Assembly (NCBI RefSeq): GCF_041378895.1
Contig: NZ_CP144212.1
Coordinates: 3,023,501-3,087,500 of the forward strand
Direction of reading: 5' to 3'
Source: Dechloromonas sp. ZY10
GTDB taxonomy: Bacteria; Pseudomonadota; Gammaproteobacteria; Burkholderiales; Rhodocyclaceae
Length of the DNA: 64,000 bases
Shown one piece after another: positions 30,905-41,043 of the stretch; positions within the stretch are counted from its first letter, which is position 1, and every line of letters starts with the position of its first letter. The notes under the pieces were generated by a model that ran no database searches, was not told where the DNA came from, and saw only the letters and a list, made by a program, of their open reading frames with translations. Both the position numbers and the translations under genes were made by a program.

Positions 30905-32767
30905 TCACAACACCAGTTGCGTCCCCAGTTCGACCACCCGATTGGTCGGGATGTGGAAGAAGTCGCTGGCGCTGGTCGCGTTCTTGGACATGATCGCGAA
31001 CAGCCGCGCGCGCAGCGGCGAAATCTTACGGCTGAACGACGGGACGATGGTTTCGCGCGACAGATAGAAAGTGGTTTCCATCATGTCGAAAGCTTCGCCG
31101 AAACGCTTGCAACCTTCAAGCGCTCCGGGTACGTCGGGGCTTTCCATGAAGCCGTAACGGATGATGACGCGAACGAAGCCCTTCTGCATGCGGTGCACGT
31201 AAATCCGGTCAAAGTCGTTGATGTAGGGCGTATCGGCGGTTTGCACGGTAACCAGTGCAACCCGTTCATGCAGGACCTGGTTGTGCTTGAGGTTGTGCAG
31301 CAGCGCCGCCGGGACGCCGTCCTTGGCGCTGGTCATGAACACCGCCGTACCATAGACCCGGTGCACGCCGTCGATGGCCTGGATGAAATCTTCCATCGGG
31401 ATGCTCTGCTTGGCCATTTCTTCCGAGACCAGCCGGCGGCCGCGCCGCCAGGTGGTGAGTACGGTGAAGGAGATCAGACCGGCAACGATCGGGAACCAGC
31501 CACCTTCGGGAATCTTGATCACGTTGGCGGCAAAGAAGGCGATGTCGGCGGCGAGCAGGCTGCCGATGGTGACTGCAACCAGCGACCAGTGCCAGCGCCA
31601 CATCAGCACCATCACGAAGGCGACCAGAATGGTGTCGATCAGCATCGTGCCGGTGACCGCGATGCCGTAGGCGGCGGCGAGGTTGGACGAGGACTTGAAG
31701 CCGATCACCAGCGCCACCACCGCGAGGTAGAGGCTCCAGTTGGTGAAGGGCACGTAAATTTGCCCTTCTTCCTTGCCCGAGGTGTGGATGATCTGCATCC
31801 GCGGCAGCAGGCCCATCTGCACCGACTGGCGGGCGACCGAGAAGGCGCCGGAAATCACTGCCTGCGAGGCGATCACGGTCGCCAGCGTGGCGATTCCGAC
31901 CATCGGCAGCAGCGCCCAGTCCGGGGCGAGCAGGAAGAAGGGGTTCTGGATTGCTTCCGGCTCGGCCAGCAGCAAGGCACCCTGACCGAAGTAATTGAGC
32001 ACCAGCGCCGGCATCACGTAGCAGAACCAGGCCAGGCGGATCGGGAAGCGGCCGAAGTGGCCCATGTCGGTATACAGGGCTTCGCCGCCGGTGACCGCCA
32101 GCACCACCGAGCCGAGCGCCAGGAAGGCGAGCCCCGGGTAGTGGACGATGAAATGGATTGCGTAGGCCGGATTGAGCGCCGCCAACACGGCCGGGTTGTC
32201 GACGATGTGGCTGACGCCGAGCACGGCAAGGATGCCGAACCAGCCGGTCATCACCGGGCCGAAAGCAAGGCCGACGGCGCCGGTGCCGTGCTTCTGGATC
32301 AGGAACAGCCCGGTCAGGATCGCCAGGGTGATCGGGATCACGTAGGGCTTCAGGGTCGGCGCCACCAGTTCCAGGCCCTCGACCGCCGACAGTACCGAGA
32401 TCGCCGGGGTGATCATGCTGTCGCCGTAGAACAGCGCCGCCGCAAAAATTCCGAGCAGGGTCACGATCCAGGCCAGACGGGGATTCTTGGCACGCTCGGT
32501 AACCAGCGCCAACAGCGCCAGCGAACCGCCTTCGCCCCGGTTGTCGGCGCGCATGATGATCGCCACGTACTTGAGCGAAACCAGCGCCATGATCGACCAG
32601 AAAACCAGCGACAGGATGCCGAGGATGTTGTCCGGGGTGACCGGGATCGGGTGATGTCCGTTGAAGATTTCCTTCAGCGCGTACAGCGGGCTGGTACCGA
32701 TGTCGCCAAAGACCACGCCGATGGCCCCCAGCGTCAGCGCCGGTAGCGCCTGTTTGCCGTGTTGCAT
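30905..32767 (-). CDS. kup: Low-affinity potassium transporter Kup
   Basis: 620 residues, the usual length. Twelve membrane helices in the first ~430 residues, starting [26 protein letters not shown], the hallmark Kup/Trk-D opening. Other motifs: [46 protein letters not shown], then a C-terminal cytoplasmic domain. K+/H+ symport at the inner membrane. Single gene; its terminator is at 30786-30827. Confidence 0.97.
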   Translation of the reverse strand: MQHGKQALPALTLGAIGVVFGDIGTSPLYALKEIFNGHHPIPVTPDNILGILSLVFWSIMALVSLKYVAIIMRADNRGEGGSLALLALVTERAKNPRLAWIVTLLGIFAAALFYGDSMITPAISVLSAVEGLELVAPTLKPYVIPITLAILTGLFLIQKHGTGAVGLAFGPVMTGWFGILAVLGVSHIVDNPAVLAALNPAYAIHFIVHYPGLAFLALGSVVLAVTGGEALYTDMGHFGRFPIRLAWFCYVMPALVLNYFGQGALLLAEPEAIQNPFFLLAPDWALLPMVGIATLATVIASQAVISGAFSVARQSVQMGLLPRMQIIHTSGKEEGQIYVPFTNWSLYLAVVALVIGFKSSSNLAAAYGIAVTGTMLIDTILVAFVMVLMWRWHWSLVAVTIGSLLAADIAFFAANVIKIPEGGWFPIVAGLISFTVLTTWRRGRRLVSEEMAKQSIPMEDFIQAIDGVHRVYGTAVFMTSAKDGVPAALLHNLKHNQVLHERVALVTVQTADTPYINDFDRIYVHRMQKGFVRVIIRYGFMESPDVPGALEGCKRFGEAFDMMETTFYLSRETIVPSFSRKISPLRARLFAIMSKNATSASDFFHIPTNRVVELGTQLVL

Positions 32768-32812
32768 GCTAAACCCCCTAAGCTTCTGTACCCGGTGCTT
32801 CCGGGCTGATTA

Positions 32813-33433
32813 TTAATGCTTTTTCCCCTGCAAGCGCCGTTCCATTTCGCTCGCCAGCGCAGAAAATTGCCCGGCCAGTTCGTGCTGCATGAAATTGACG
32901 CCCAGGCCGGCCGGAATCCACTGTTCAGGCAGTAACTCCAGACGGTAATCCAGCAGTGTACTGCTGCCGCTGGCCTGTGTGCGCAATTCGCTACGCATTT
33001 TCCTTACCCCCGACAGGCCGATGGCGACAATCCGGCCATCCGGCAGCGCCTCGATCAAACGCTCATTGGCAAAATTCAGGCGAAACGGCCCGAAACTGAG
33101 CCGCCCCTGCTGCTGGACATGCCAGCGTTGCCCGGCGTGCGCCAGCACCCGGCTCTGCTCAAGGCCGGGAATAAAGGCCGGCATCCGCTCGAAATCGGTC
33201 AGCACGTCCAGCGCCAAAGACTGCGGCACCGCCACCCGGAACTGCAGATGGGCGTAATAGGTGCCATCGCGGTACTCGACCTCGACCTCGTCGTCAGCCA
33301 GGGTCAGCGCAGCGGCGGGCAGCGCCAGCAAGCAGCCAAGCATGCAGCACCAGGCCAGAGCGAAACCGGCACGCCGACCGACGTTCAATGCAGCGCCCTG
33401 GCCAGACGCGGATGGGTAGCGAGGAAGTGACAT
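32813..33433 (-). CDS. Secreted SRPBCC-fold (polyketide cyclase/START-like) protein
   Basis: 206 residues as called; a signal segment at about 22-42 (FALAWCCMLGCLLALPAAAL) lies behind a 20-residue N-terminus, so a start inside the first 20 codons is possible. The mature protein has YRDGTYYAHLQFRVAVPQSLALDVLTDFERMPAFIPGLEQSRVL, the SRPBCC ligand-pocket pattern. The 5' end overlaps the RND pump gene by 49 bases. Role unknown; a lipid or hydrophobic ligand is plausible. Confidence 0.75.
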   Translation of the reverse strand: MSLPRYPSASGQGAALNVGRRAGFALAWCCMLGCLLALPAAALTLADDEVEVEYRDGTYYAHLQFRVAVPQSLALDVLTDFERMPAFIPGLEQSRVLAHAGQRWHVQQQGRLSFGPFRLNFANERLIEALPDGRIVAIGLSGVRKMRSELRTQASGSSTLLDYRLELLPEQWIPAGLGVNFMQHELAGQFSALASEMERRLQGKKH

Positions 33434-36400
33434 AGGGCCGGCAACACGAACAGGGTCAGCACGGTCGCTGAAATCAGCCCGCCGATCACCACCAGTGCCA
33501 GCGGTCGCTGGGTTTCGGCGCCGATGCCATGCGACAACGCCATCGGCAGCAGCCCGAGCATCGCCAGCAGCGCGGTCATCAGCACCGTACGCAGGCGCGA
33601 CAGCGCACCGTGGAAAATCGCTTCTTCCTTGCTCATTCCCTGGCGCTGCAACTGGTTGATGTAGCTGACCATCACCACCCCGTTCAACACCGCTTGGCCA
33701 AACAGCGCAATGAAGCCGATCGCCGCCGAGACCGACAGCGGAATACCCGACAGCAGCAGCGCAAAGACACCGCCGATCAACGCAAAAGGGATGTTGCAGA
33801 TGATGATCAGCGCGTCCCTGAACGACTTGAAGGCATCGAACAGCAACAGGAAGATCAGCAGGATCGACAGCGGCACCACCAGCATCAGCCGCTTCATCGC
33901 CCGCTCCTGGTTTTCGAACTCGCCCGACCAGGTGATCGAATTGCCGGCCGGCAGCTTGATTTCCTGCGCCGCCTTCTGCATGTCGGCAACCACGCTACCC
34001 ATATCGCGGTCGCGGATGAAGACGCCAATCGCAACCACCCGCTGCCCCGATTCGCGGGCGATATTCATCGCACCGCTGCCAGGTTTGAAATCCACCAGCG
34101 CCGCCAGCGGCACCTGCGCCCCGCTCGGCGTCGGGATCAGCACCTCGCGCAAACGGTCGAGCTGGCGCTCGGATTCCGGCAGGCGGACAACAACGCTGAA
34201 ATGCCGTTCGCCCTGCCACAGTTCGGTCGCCACCTTGCCAGCGAGCGCGGTTTCGACCACGTCCTGCACGTCCATCACGTTGAGGCCGTAGCGCGCCGCC
34301 GCCGCCCGGTCGATCTCCAGCCGGTACTGCGGCAGGTCGCCGTCGCGGTCGATGAAGGCACGGACCACGCCGGGTACGGTGTTGATCCGGGAGAGCAACT
34401 GGTTGGCGTTGGCCTTGAGCACATTCAGGTCGTCGCCAAACAGCTTGACCACGATCTGCCCGTCGATCTGCGAAATCGATTCGAGAATCTGGTCGCGCAC
34501 CGGCTGGCTGAAGGTCGGCTCGATCCCCGGCAGGTCGTTGAGCTTGTCCTCCATCTCGCGCACCAGCGCCTCCTTGCCGATCCCGGGACGCCACTCCGAC
34601 TCGGGCTTGAGGTCGACCAGCATTTCGGTCATGTTGATGTTCTTCGGGTCGGTGCCGTCTTCCGGCCGGCCGCCCTTGGAAATCACCGCGTTCACTTCGG
34701 GAAAATCGGCGACCACCCGGCGCAGTTTTTTCAGTTCGTTGCGCGCCTCGTCAACCGACAACGAGGTCGGCAGGGTGATGTTGATCCAGATCGAGCCCTC
34801 GTTGAGTTCGGGCAGGAACTCCGTGCCCAGCCAGGGCACGGCCACCGCCGTCGCGGCCAAGACCAGCAGCGCACCGGCCAGCACCCGCCGGCTGCGTGCC
34901 AGCACCCATTGCAGGGCCGGCTCGTAGCGGTTCATGCACCAGCGCATCAGACTGGTCTCCTCGTGCGGCACGCGCTTGCGGAAGGCGATATTGGAGAGGA
35001 AAGGCACCAGCGTCAGCGACAGAATCAGCGAGGTGATCAGCGCCGCCACCACCGAATAGGCCATCGGCGCGAAAATCTTGCCCTCGTGCCGCTGCATGGT
35101 GAAGATCGGCAGATGCGCGACGATGATGATCACCATCGAGAACACCGTCGGCCGGCCGATTTCCAGCACCGCTTCCTGGATGGTGCGGGTGCGCGGCCGG
35201 TGGTCCTCGTCGCGGTGTGCTTCGCCCAGGCGGCGGAAAATGTTTTCGATCACGATCACCGCGCCATCGACGATGATCCCGAAATCCATCGCCCCGAGCG
35301 ACAACAGGTTGGCCGGGATGCCGACCAGCGACAGGCCGATGAAGGTGCCGAGCAGGGCCAGCGGGATCACCGAGGCGACAATCGCCGCCGCACGCAGATC
35401 GGCGAGGAAGAGATAGAGCACCAGCGTGACAAGCAGCGCGCCTTCGAGCAGGTTGGTAAACACCGTCTTCAGCGTCTTGCCGATCAGCCACGAGCGGTCG
35501 TAATAAGGCACGATCCTGACCCCCGGCGGCAGGCCGCCGGCGTTGAGCCGGTCGATTTTGGCCTTGAGCGCATCGAGCACGAAGGATGGGTTTTCGTCCT
35601 TGCGCAACAGCACGATACCTGACACGACATCATCCTGATTTCCCTCAGCATCGGTATAGCCGACGATGCCCTGTGGCGGCACGCGGGCTTCGACCACCTC
35701 AGCAAGATCGCGGACCAGCACCGGCACGCCCTTGTTTTCGGCGACCACGACCTGGCCGATGTCGGCCGACGAGCGCAGCAGCCCGAGCGAACGGATCAGG
35801 AACTGCTGCCGCCCCTGCGCCACCGAGCCGCCACCGGCGTTGGCATTGGCCCGCTGCAGCGCGGCGTAGAGCTGACCGAGGGTGATCCTGTAGTCGCGCA
35901 GCCGGGCCAGGTCGGGGCGCACCTCGTACTGGCGGATCGGCCCGCCGAGCGAAACCACATCGGCAATCCCCGACACCTGCTTGATTTGCCGCGTGATCTG
36001 CCAGTCCTGGATCGCGCGCAGTTCGCCGGGGGCAATGCCCTCGCCTTCCAGACGGTAGCGGAAGATCTCGCCGGTGGCGGTCGCCGGTGGCGCCAGTTCG
36101 GGCTCGACGCCGGGCGGCAGGTCAAGCCCGCGCAGACGCTCCTCGACCAGTTGCCGGGCCATGAACAGGCTGGGTTTTTCGTCGAAGGTAACGACGATGA
36201 AGGAGAGCCCGAACTGCGTATGCGAGAACATCCGGATCGAATTCGGCACCCCGGAAAGCGCAATTTCCAGCGGAATGGTCACCTGTTTCTCGACCTCTTC
36301 CGGCGCCCGGCCGGGGTAGAGCGTGATCACCGTGACCTGGGTATCGGTCACGTCGGGAAAGGCTTCGATGGGCAGCGAGCGGAAAGCGGCGATCCCGCCA

Positions 36401-36474
36401 CCGATGAACAGCAGCAAGCCGAGCACGACAAACAGCGGCTGATTCAGCGCGTAATCGACGATGCGCTTGATCAT
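33385..36474 (-). CDS. czcA: CzcA-type heavy-metal RND efflux pump
   Basis: 1029 residues, with helix 1, two large periplasmic loops and 12 helices as in HME-RND pumps. Helix 4 reads DFGIIVDGAVIVIEN, with Asp397, Asp403 and Glu410 spaced as the three essential proton/cation residues of CzcA, which points to divalent export (Zn, Co, Cd or Ni) rather than Cu/Ag. It overlaps the adaptor gene by ATGA; order on the minus strand is TolC-type, adaptor, pump. A divergent two-component system lies upstream of the operon. Confidence 0.93.
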   Translation of the reverse strand: MIKRIVDYALNQPLFVVLGLLLFIGGGIAAFRSLPIEAFPDVTDTQVTVITLYPGRAPEEVEKQVTIPLEIALSGVPNSIRMFSHTQFGLSFIVVTFDEKPSLFMARQLVEERLRGLDLPPGVEPELAPPATATGEIFRYRLEGEGIAPGELRAIQDWQITRQIKQVSGIADVVSLGGPIRQYEVRPDLARLRDYRITLGQLYAALQRANANAGGGSVAQGRQQFLIRSLGLLRSSADIGQVVVAENKGVPVLVRDLAEVVEARVPPQGIVGYTDAEGNQDDVVSGIVLLRKDENPSFVLDALKAKIDRLNAGGLPPGVRIVPYYDRSWLIGKTLKTVFTNLLEGALLVTLVLYLFLADLRAAAIVASVIPLALLGTFIGLSLVGIPANLLSLGAMDFGIIVDGAVIVIENIFRRLGEAHRDEDHRPRTRTIQEAVLEIGRPTVFSMVIIIVAHLPIFTMQRHEGKIFAPMAYSVVAALITSLILSLTLVPFLSNIAFRKRVPHEETSLMRWCMNRYEPALQWVLARSRRVLAGALLVLAATAVAVPWLGTEFLPELNEGSIWINITLPTSLSVDEARNELKKLRRVVADFPEVNAVISKGGRPEDGTDPKNINMTEMLVDLKPESEWRPGIGKEALVREMEDKLNDLPGIEPTFSQPVRDQILESISQIDGQIVVKLFGDDLNVLKANANQLLSRINTVPGVVRAFIDRDGDLPQYRLEIDRAAAARYGLNVMDVQDVVETALAGKVATELWQGERHFSVVVRLPESERQLDRLREVLIPTPSGAQVPLAALVDFKPGSGAMNIARESGQRVVAIGVFIRDRDMGSVVADMQKAAQEIKLPAGNSITWSGEFENQERAMKRLMLVVPLSILLIFLLLFDAFKSFRDALIIICNIPFALIGGVFALLLSGIPLSVSAAIGFIALFGQAVLNGVVMVSYINQLQRQGMSKEEAIFHGALSRLRTVLMTALLAMLGLLPMALSHGIGAETQRPLALVVIGGLISATVLTLFVLPALCHFLATHPRLARALH

Positions 36475-37604
36475 TGCGCCCCCGCCGTGACCGGCTTGAA
36501 GTACTTGAGCAGGTGCAGGTTGCCTTCGCTGACGACCCGCACGCCAGCCTCCAGTCCGCCGAGAATTTCCAGCCGGCCATTCCGTTCGCGGCCGACGCTC
36601 ACCGCCTGCCGGCGATATATCCCCGCAGCCTCCTCGACGAAGACATAGCGGCGCTCGCCTTGCAGGAATACGGCGCCGCTCGGCACGCTCAACGCCTGGC
36701 CGGCCGGTAGCCGGATGCTGGCGCGGACAAACATTTCAGCCTTGAGACGGCGGTCGGGATTGGCCACCTCGCCCCGTACCCGCAAGGTACGGGTGGCCGG
36801 ATCGACGAAATCGGCGACATGGCGGATCACCCCGGCAAAGCGTTCGCCCGGATAGGCCTTGACCTCAAGACTGAGTTCCTCGCCCGGCTTGAGCGCTGCC
36901 AGATCGGCTTCACCGGCATCGAGTTGCAGCCACAACCGGGCCGGATCGGTAATCACGAACAAGGGCAGGGCACCGGCCTCGGGCCGGAACTCCATGCCGG
37001 GATTAAGATTGCGCTCGACCACGATGCCCGCCAGCGGGGCTTTCAGCGGATAGCTGTCGGCCTCACCGCCGAGACTGGCCAGCTGGCGCTGCGCCCGCTC
37101 GCGTTCGGCGCGCGCGGCGGCGGCCTCGGCCTCGCTCTGCTGCCAGTCCTTTTCGGCAATCACCCCGGCCTCGCGCAGTTCGCGCTGGCGGACCAGGTTC
37201 TGCTGCGCCAGCCGGTACGCGGCCTCGGCCTTGCGCAGTTCGGCGCGCGCCTGACCGTAGTCGGGAGAACTCAACCAGGCCAGCGTCTCGCCGGCCTTGA
37301 CCGCCTGCCCGACCGCCACCGCGACGCGCTGGATGCGACCGGCGACCTGCGGCACCACGCGCACGGTCCGCTCCTCATCCCAGACGATGCGCCCGGGCAG
37401 GGTCAGAATTTCGCCCTGATCACGGTCGACCGTGGCAATCTGCAAAAAACCGGCCTTGTCCGGCTCGGCCAACAGCACCCGTTCGCCATCGGTACGCACC
37501 GCCGGTTTTTTTGCGGCTTCCGGTTCGCTGCTGCAAGCCGCCAGCAGGCTCAGGGACAAGGCCCCCAGCAACAAGAAAAAACAACGGGGCAGCCCGAATT
37601 TCAT
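36471..37604 (-). CDS. czcB: RND periplasmic adaptor (CzcB-like) lipoprotein
   Basis: 377 residues. Lipobox LLAAC (Cys24) gives an inner-membrane-anchored adaptor. Barrel-sandwich and hairpin parts: VVPQVAGRIQRVAVAVGQAVKAGETLAWLSSPDYGQA, an alpha hairpin of about 70 residues, then PLKAPLAGIVVERNLNPG. It joins the CzcA-like pump to the outer-membrane channel. An exact ACGGTCGACCGT occurs inside the gene (37422-37433), read as TVDR. Starts and stops overlap both neighbours. Confidence 0.92.
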   Translation of the reverse strand: MKFGLPRCFFLLLGALSLSLLAACSSEPEAAKKPAVRTDGERVLLAEPDKAGFLQIATVDRDQGEILTLPGRIVWDEERTVRVVPQVAGRIQRVAVAVGQAVKAGETLAWLSSPDYGQARAELRKAEAAYRLAQQNLVRQRELREAGVIAEKDWQQSEAEAAAARAERERAQRQLASLGGEADSYPLKAPLAGIVVERNLNPGMEFRPEAGALPLFVITDPARLWLQLDAGEADLAALKPGEELSLEVKAYPGERFAGVIRHVADFVDPATRTLRVRGEVANPDRRLKAEMFVRASIRLPAGQALSVPSGAVFLQGERRYVFVEEAAGIYRRQAVSVGRERNGRLEILGGLEAGVRVVSEGNLHLLKYFKPVTAGAQ

Positions 37605-38869
37605 GGTTTCGTTCCGGAAGCGTTATTCTGATTTTGGTAATTTGCCTGCAAGGTCCAGGCGGCCCAGGCGCGGGCATAGTCAGCGCGGGCATTGAGCGCC
37701 TCGACCTCGACCTGGCGCTGGGTACGCCGGGCATCCAGCAAGTCGAGCAGGCCCATTGCGCCACGGCGGTAAGCCAATTCGGCGGCATCGGCCACCCGCC
37801 GCGCATCGGCAAGCAGACCGTCCTCGATCCGCCGCAGGCGGTCGCGCGCGGCAAGCAAGGCACTGCGCGCCACCGCCACCTCGCCGCCGACCTGTGCCTG
37901 CAGTTGCTCAAACTGCAGGCGAGCCGTATTCAGGTCGGCCTCGGCGCGGGCAATTTCACCCTCGTACTCGTGCCAGATAAACAGTGGCACGCTGACCCCG
38001 AAGCCGTAGCTGTTGGTCGGCGCATTCTGCAGATTGTGTTCGTATTGCATGCCGACAGTCACGTCGCGGGTTCGCCTGGCCCGCGCCAGTTCGCGCTCGG
38101 CTTCCGCCGCAGCCACCCGGCGACGGGCGGCTGCGAGGTCGGGACGCGCATCGAGACTTGCGCCTTGCAGTTCGGCGGCAGTCGGCAATGGCCAATCGTC
38201 GGCAGCCTGCAATTCGCCGGCCTCCGCCTCGCGTCCGATCAGATAAGCCAGCGCCTGTTGCGCCCGCTCGCGCTCGGCCTGGGCCGCGCGCAATTCGGTC
38301 TCGGCCCGCGCCAGGTCGATCTGCAGCCGCGCCAGGTCGACCGGGGCGATGTCGCCGGCCTTCTTGCGCAACTGACCGGCTTCGACGCTGCGCCGGTAGA
38401 GGGCGGCCGTTTCCTGCGCCAGACGCAGGCGCTCCTGGCTCAAGCGCAAGTCGAAATAGGCGCCACGCAGGTCGAGCAACTGCAGCCGCCCGAGATCCTC
38501 AGCCGCAAAACGCGCGGCGGCCAGCCGTTCATCGGCGCTGCGCTGGCGCAGTTCGCGCTTGCCGCCGCGCTCGATCAGTTGCTCGACGCGCAGTACCGTG
38601 TCCATCTTCTTGCGCTCCCAGCCACCGCTGCGATACCCCGACCACGGGCTGATCGCCAGCGTATTCAACGCCAGGTCGGGGTTTTGCCGCTGCCCGGCAG
38701 TCACCTGGTCCGCGGCCGCCGCCTCAACCGCCACGGCAGCCAATTTCAATTCGCGGCTATGCTGCCGCCACAGGGCTTCGGCCTGGTTCAGGGTTAGCCC
38801 GGCGCGAGCCGGGCCCGTGGCCAGGAACAGGCTCAGGCAGAGGATGAATGGGAGAAAGGGAGGGCGCAT
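37601..38869 (-). CDS. czcC: TolC-family outer-membrane channel (CzcC-like)
   Basis: 422 residues; signal peptide ending at ARAGL, then two outer-membrane-efflux-protein repeats rich in long Ala/Arg/Glu helices (LTLNQAEALWRQHSRELKLAAVAVEAA, and a second half from about 200). The first gene of the efflux operon, 27 bases after the proposed -10 element at 38896-38901. ATGA overlap with the adaptor gene. Confidence 0.92.
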   Translation of the reverse strand: MRPPFLPFILCLSLFLATGPARAGLTLNQAEALWRQHSRELKLAAVAVEAAAADQVTAGQRQNPDLALNTLAISPWSGYRSGGWERKKMDTVLRVEQLIERGGKRELRQRSADERLAAARFAAEDLGRLQLLDLRGAYFDLRLSQERLRLAQETAALYRRSVEAGQLRKKAGDIAPVDLARLQIDLARAETELRAAQAERERAQQALAYLIGREAEAGELQAADDWPLPTAAELQGASLDARPDLAAARRRVAAAEAERELARARRTRDVTVGMQYEHNLQNAPTNSYGFGVSVPLFIWHEYEGEIARAEADLNTARLQFEQLQAQVGGEVAVARSALLAARDRLRRIEDGLLADARRVADAAELAYRRGAMGLLDLLDARRTQRQVEVEALNARADYARAWAAWTLQANYQNQNNASGTKP

Positions 38870-38895
38870 GGCGTAGGCAAAGAGGCGACGTGGTA

Positions 38896-38949
38896 TCGTA
38901 TGGAGTTGCTCTGACCCGGTTCTGACCAGTTGCTGACCGCCCCCTGACC
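38896..38949 (-). promoter_or_regulatory. Promoter of the czcCBA-like operon with four phased half-sites
   Basis: CTGACC occurs at 38912, 38923, 38934 and 38944 on the plus strand (GGTCAG on the minus), spaced 11, 11 and 10 bases, one helical turn apart. On the minus strand the last GGTCAG is followed by exactly 10 bases and then TACGAT (38901-38896), a good -10. OmpR-type regulators bind such direct repeats; the divergent regulator at 38969 is the obvious partner. Confidence 0.7.
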
Positions 38950-38968
38950 ACCTTCACCTGTTTTGACC

Positions 38969-39658
38969 ATGCGTATCCTGCTTGCCGAAGACGATGCCCT
39001 GCTGGCCGACGGCCTCGCCCGCGCCCTGGCCCATTCCGGCTATAGCGTCGAAATCGCTGCCGACGGCAAGACCGCCGACCACTGGCTGCAGAGCGAGGAA
39101 TTCGACCTCGCCATCCTCGACCTGGGCCTGCCCGGCCTCGAAGGCAGCGACGTGCTGCAGCGCCTGCGCAGCCGTCGCCAGAAAACGCCGGTACTGATTC
39201 TCTCGGCGCGTCCGGCGATGGAGGAGCGGGTGCGCCTGCTCGACCTCGGCGCCGATGACTACGTGGTCAAACCGGTGGCGCTGGCCGAGCTTGAGGCCCG
39301 GGTGCGGGCGCTGATCCGGCGCGGCCGGGGCGACCCCGACCCGAACCTGATCCTCGGCCGGCTGCGCCTCGACACGCTGGGCAAACGGGCTTGGGTGCGC
39401 GATGCTGATGGCGACGGCGAACACAATTTCGAGCTGACTGCACGCGAATGGGCGGCCATCGAATTTCTCGCCCAGCGGGTCAACCGGGTGATCAGCAAGG
39501 AACAGATGATCCAGGCGCTGTACGGCTGGGAGGACGACATCACGCCGAACGCCATCGAAAAGTTCATTTCCCGCCTGCGCGGCAAGCTAGAGACCGCCGG
39601 CGTCACCATCCGCACCGTGCGCGGCCTCGGCTACTACCTGGAAAAGCCGCATGCCTGA
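38969..39658 (+). CDS. OmpR-family response regulator of the Czc-like system
   Basis: 229 residues; start ATG at 38969 (a TTG two codons upstream is less likely). Receiver domain with Asp51 (ILDLGLPGLEG), acidic pair EDD at 7-9 and Lys in YVVKPVAL; the C-terminal winged helix spans about 130-225 (FELTAREWAAIEFLAQRVNRVISKEQMIQALYGWEDDITPNAIEKFISRLRGKL). Divergent from czcCBA-like genes and overlapping the kinase gene by 8 bases. Predicted to bind the CTGACC repeats at 38912-38949. Confidence 0.92.
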   Translation: MRILLAEDDALLADGLARALAHSGYSVEIAADGKTADHWLQSEEFDLAILDLGLPGLEGSDVLQRLRSRRQKTPVLILSARPAMEERVRLLDLGADDYVVKPVALAELEARVRALIRRGRGDPDPNLILGRLRLDTLGKRAWVRDADGDGEHNFELTAREWAAIEFLAQRVNRVISKEQMIQALYGWEDDITPNAIEKFISRLRGKLETAGVTIRTVRGLGYYLEKPHA

Positions 39659-41030
39659 CCCGGGCCGCCACGGCAGCCTGCGCATCACACTGTTGCGGCG
39701 CCTGCTGCCGGCAATGCTGGCCTTGTTGCTGGGCAGCGCCACCATCGCCTACTGGATTGCCTGGCGCAGCGCGACCAAGGCCTACGACCGGGCGCTCGCC
39801 GACGCGGCACTGGCGATTGCCGAACAACTCCACCTGAAGCACGGCGAAGTCCATCTGCCGTTGACGCAGCAGGCCCGCGAAGTCCTGCTGACCGACCACT
39901 ACGACCAGATTTTTTACGCCGTACGCGCCGCCGACGGCACCCTGCTTGACGGTGAACATCGCCTGCCGCTAGCCCCTGAAACCAGGCGCAGCGGCGAAAT
40001 CCGCTATTACTTCGACGCCCGTCTGGATCACCTGCCGATCCGCGTTGCCGCGCTCGAACGCGAACTCGCCGGACAGAAGCTGACCATTCTGGCCGGGGAA
40101 ACGATGGTCAAGCGCAATGCGCTGATCCGCGAAATCCTGCTCGGAATGCTGCTGCCGGAACTGCTGCTGGTCGGGCTCAGCCTGCTGATCGTCTGGTTCG
40201 GTGTCCGCTCCGGCTTGCGTCCGCTCGACGGCCTGCGCCACGAACTGGCCGGTCGTTCGCAGACCGACCTGAGCCCGCTGGGCACCGATGTGCCGCAGGA
40301 AATGCAGCCGATGGTGCGCGAAATCAACGGCCTGCTGCAACGCCTGGCCGACTCGCTCGACAGCCAGCGCAACTTCGTTGCCGACGCCGCGCACCAGCTA
40401 CGGACGCCGATTGCCGCGCTGCAAGCGCAGGTCGAAGCCGCACTGCAGGCCGCACCGGAAAACGCCCGGCCGCAACTGAGCGGCGTCCGCAACGCCTGCC
40501 AGCGGCTGACCCACCTGGTCTCGCAATTGCTCGCACTGGCCCGCGCCGAACCCTCGCTGGCGCAAACCGACCCGGAAATCGAACTGGCCGAGATCATCCA
40601 TGCCTGCGCCGAAAGCTGGCTACCCAATGCCATCGCCCGCAGCATCGACCTCGGCTTCGAGGTCGCGCCGGCCAGCGTGCATGGCAACCGGCTGCTGCTC
40701 CAGGAATTGCTCGGCAACCTGATCGACAACGCCTTGCGCCATGCCCCCGCCGGCGGCGCGGTCACCGTTGGCTGCGGTACTGCGGCCGACGGCCGCTGCC
40801 GGCTGACGGTCGAGGACAACGGCCCCGGCATCCGCGACGGCGAACAGGACAAGATTTTCGAGCGTTTCTACCGCCCGCCCGGCAGCCATAGCGACGGTTG
40901 CGGCCTCGGCCTGGCCATCGTCCGGGCGATTGCCCGCCAGCATGGCGGCCAGGTCCGCGCCGAGCGTTCGCCCCGACTCGGCGGCGCCCTGTTTGAAGTC
41001 AGCCTGCCGGCGACGCCGGCCGCGCACTGA
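39651..41030 (+). CDS. Sensor histidine kinase with 2CSK-type N-terminus
   Basis: 459 residues. Helix at about 20-38, an extracytoplasmic part of about 140 residues resembling TctE-like 2CSK_N domains, helix at about 165-185, HAMP, HisKA with His248 (VADAAHQLRTPIAALQ), and HATPase (NLIDNALRHAP, DNGPGI, GCGLGLAIV). The partner is the preceding regulator. It likely responds to periplasmic metal, as judged from the divergent efflux operon. Confidence 0.92.
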   Translation: MPDPGRHGSLRITLLRRLLPAMLALLLGSATIAYWIAWRSATKAYDRALADAALAIAEQLHLKHGEVHLPLTQQAREVLLTDHYDQIFYAVRAADGTLLDGEHRLPLAPETRRSGEIRYYFDARLDHLPIRVAALERELAGQKLTILAGETMVKRNALIREILLGMLLPELLLVGLSLLIVWFGVRSGLRPLDGLRHELAGRSQTDLSPLGTDVPQEMQPMVREINGLLQRLADSLDSQRNFVADAAHQLRTPIAALQAQVEAALQAAPENARPQLSGVRNACQRLTHLVSQLLALARAEPSLAQTDPEIELAEIIHACAESWLPNAIARSIDLGFEVAPASVHGNRLLLQELLGNLIDNALRHAPAGGAVTVGCGTAADGRCRLTVEDNGPGIRDGEQDKIFERFYRPPGSHSDGCGLGLAIVRAIARQHGGQVRAERSPRLGGALFEVSLPATPAAH

Positions 41031-41043
41031 AAGACCGCCGGAT

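Noticed and set aside
30917..32746. 609-residue open frame opposite kup
   Set aside because: Mirror of a conserved transporter; composition dominated by His, Arg and Gln.
33529..35622. 697-residue open frame opposite the CzcA-like pump
   Set aside because: His/Arg/Gln-rich mirror frame of a conserved pump gene.
37422..37433. ACGGTCGACCGT inside the adaptor gene as a regulatory site
   Set aside because: Here it encodes TVDR in a conserved frame, so it may be a codon-level coincidence; kept only as part of the word count.
38912..38968. Phased CTGACC units as the start of a CRISPR or tandem-repeat array
   Set aside because: Units are 6 bases, four in number, with 4-5 base spacers in a promoter; this is operator architecture, not an array.
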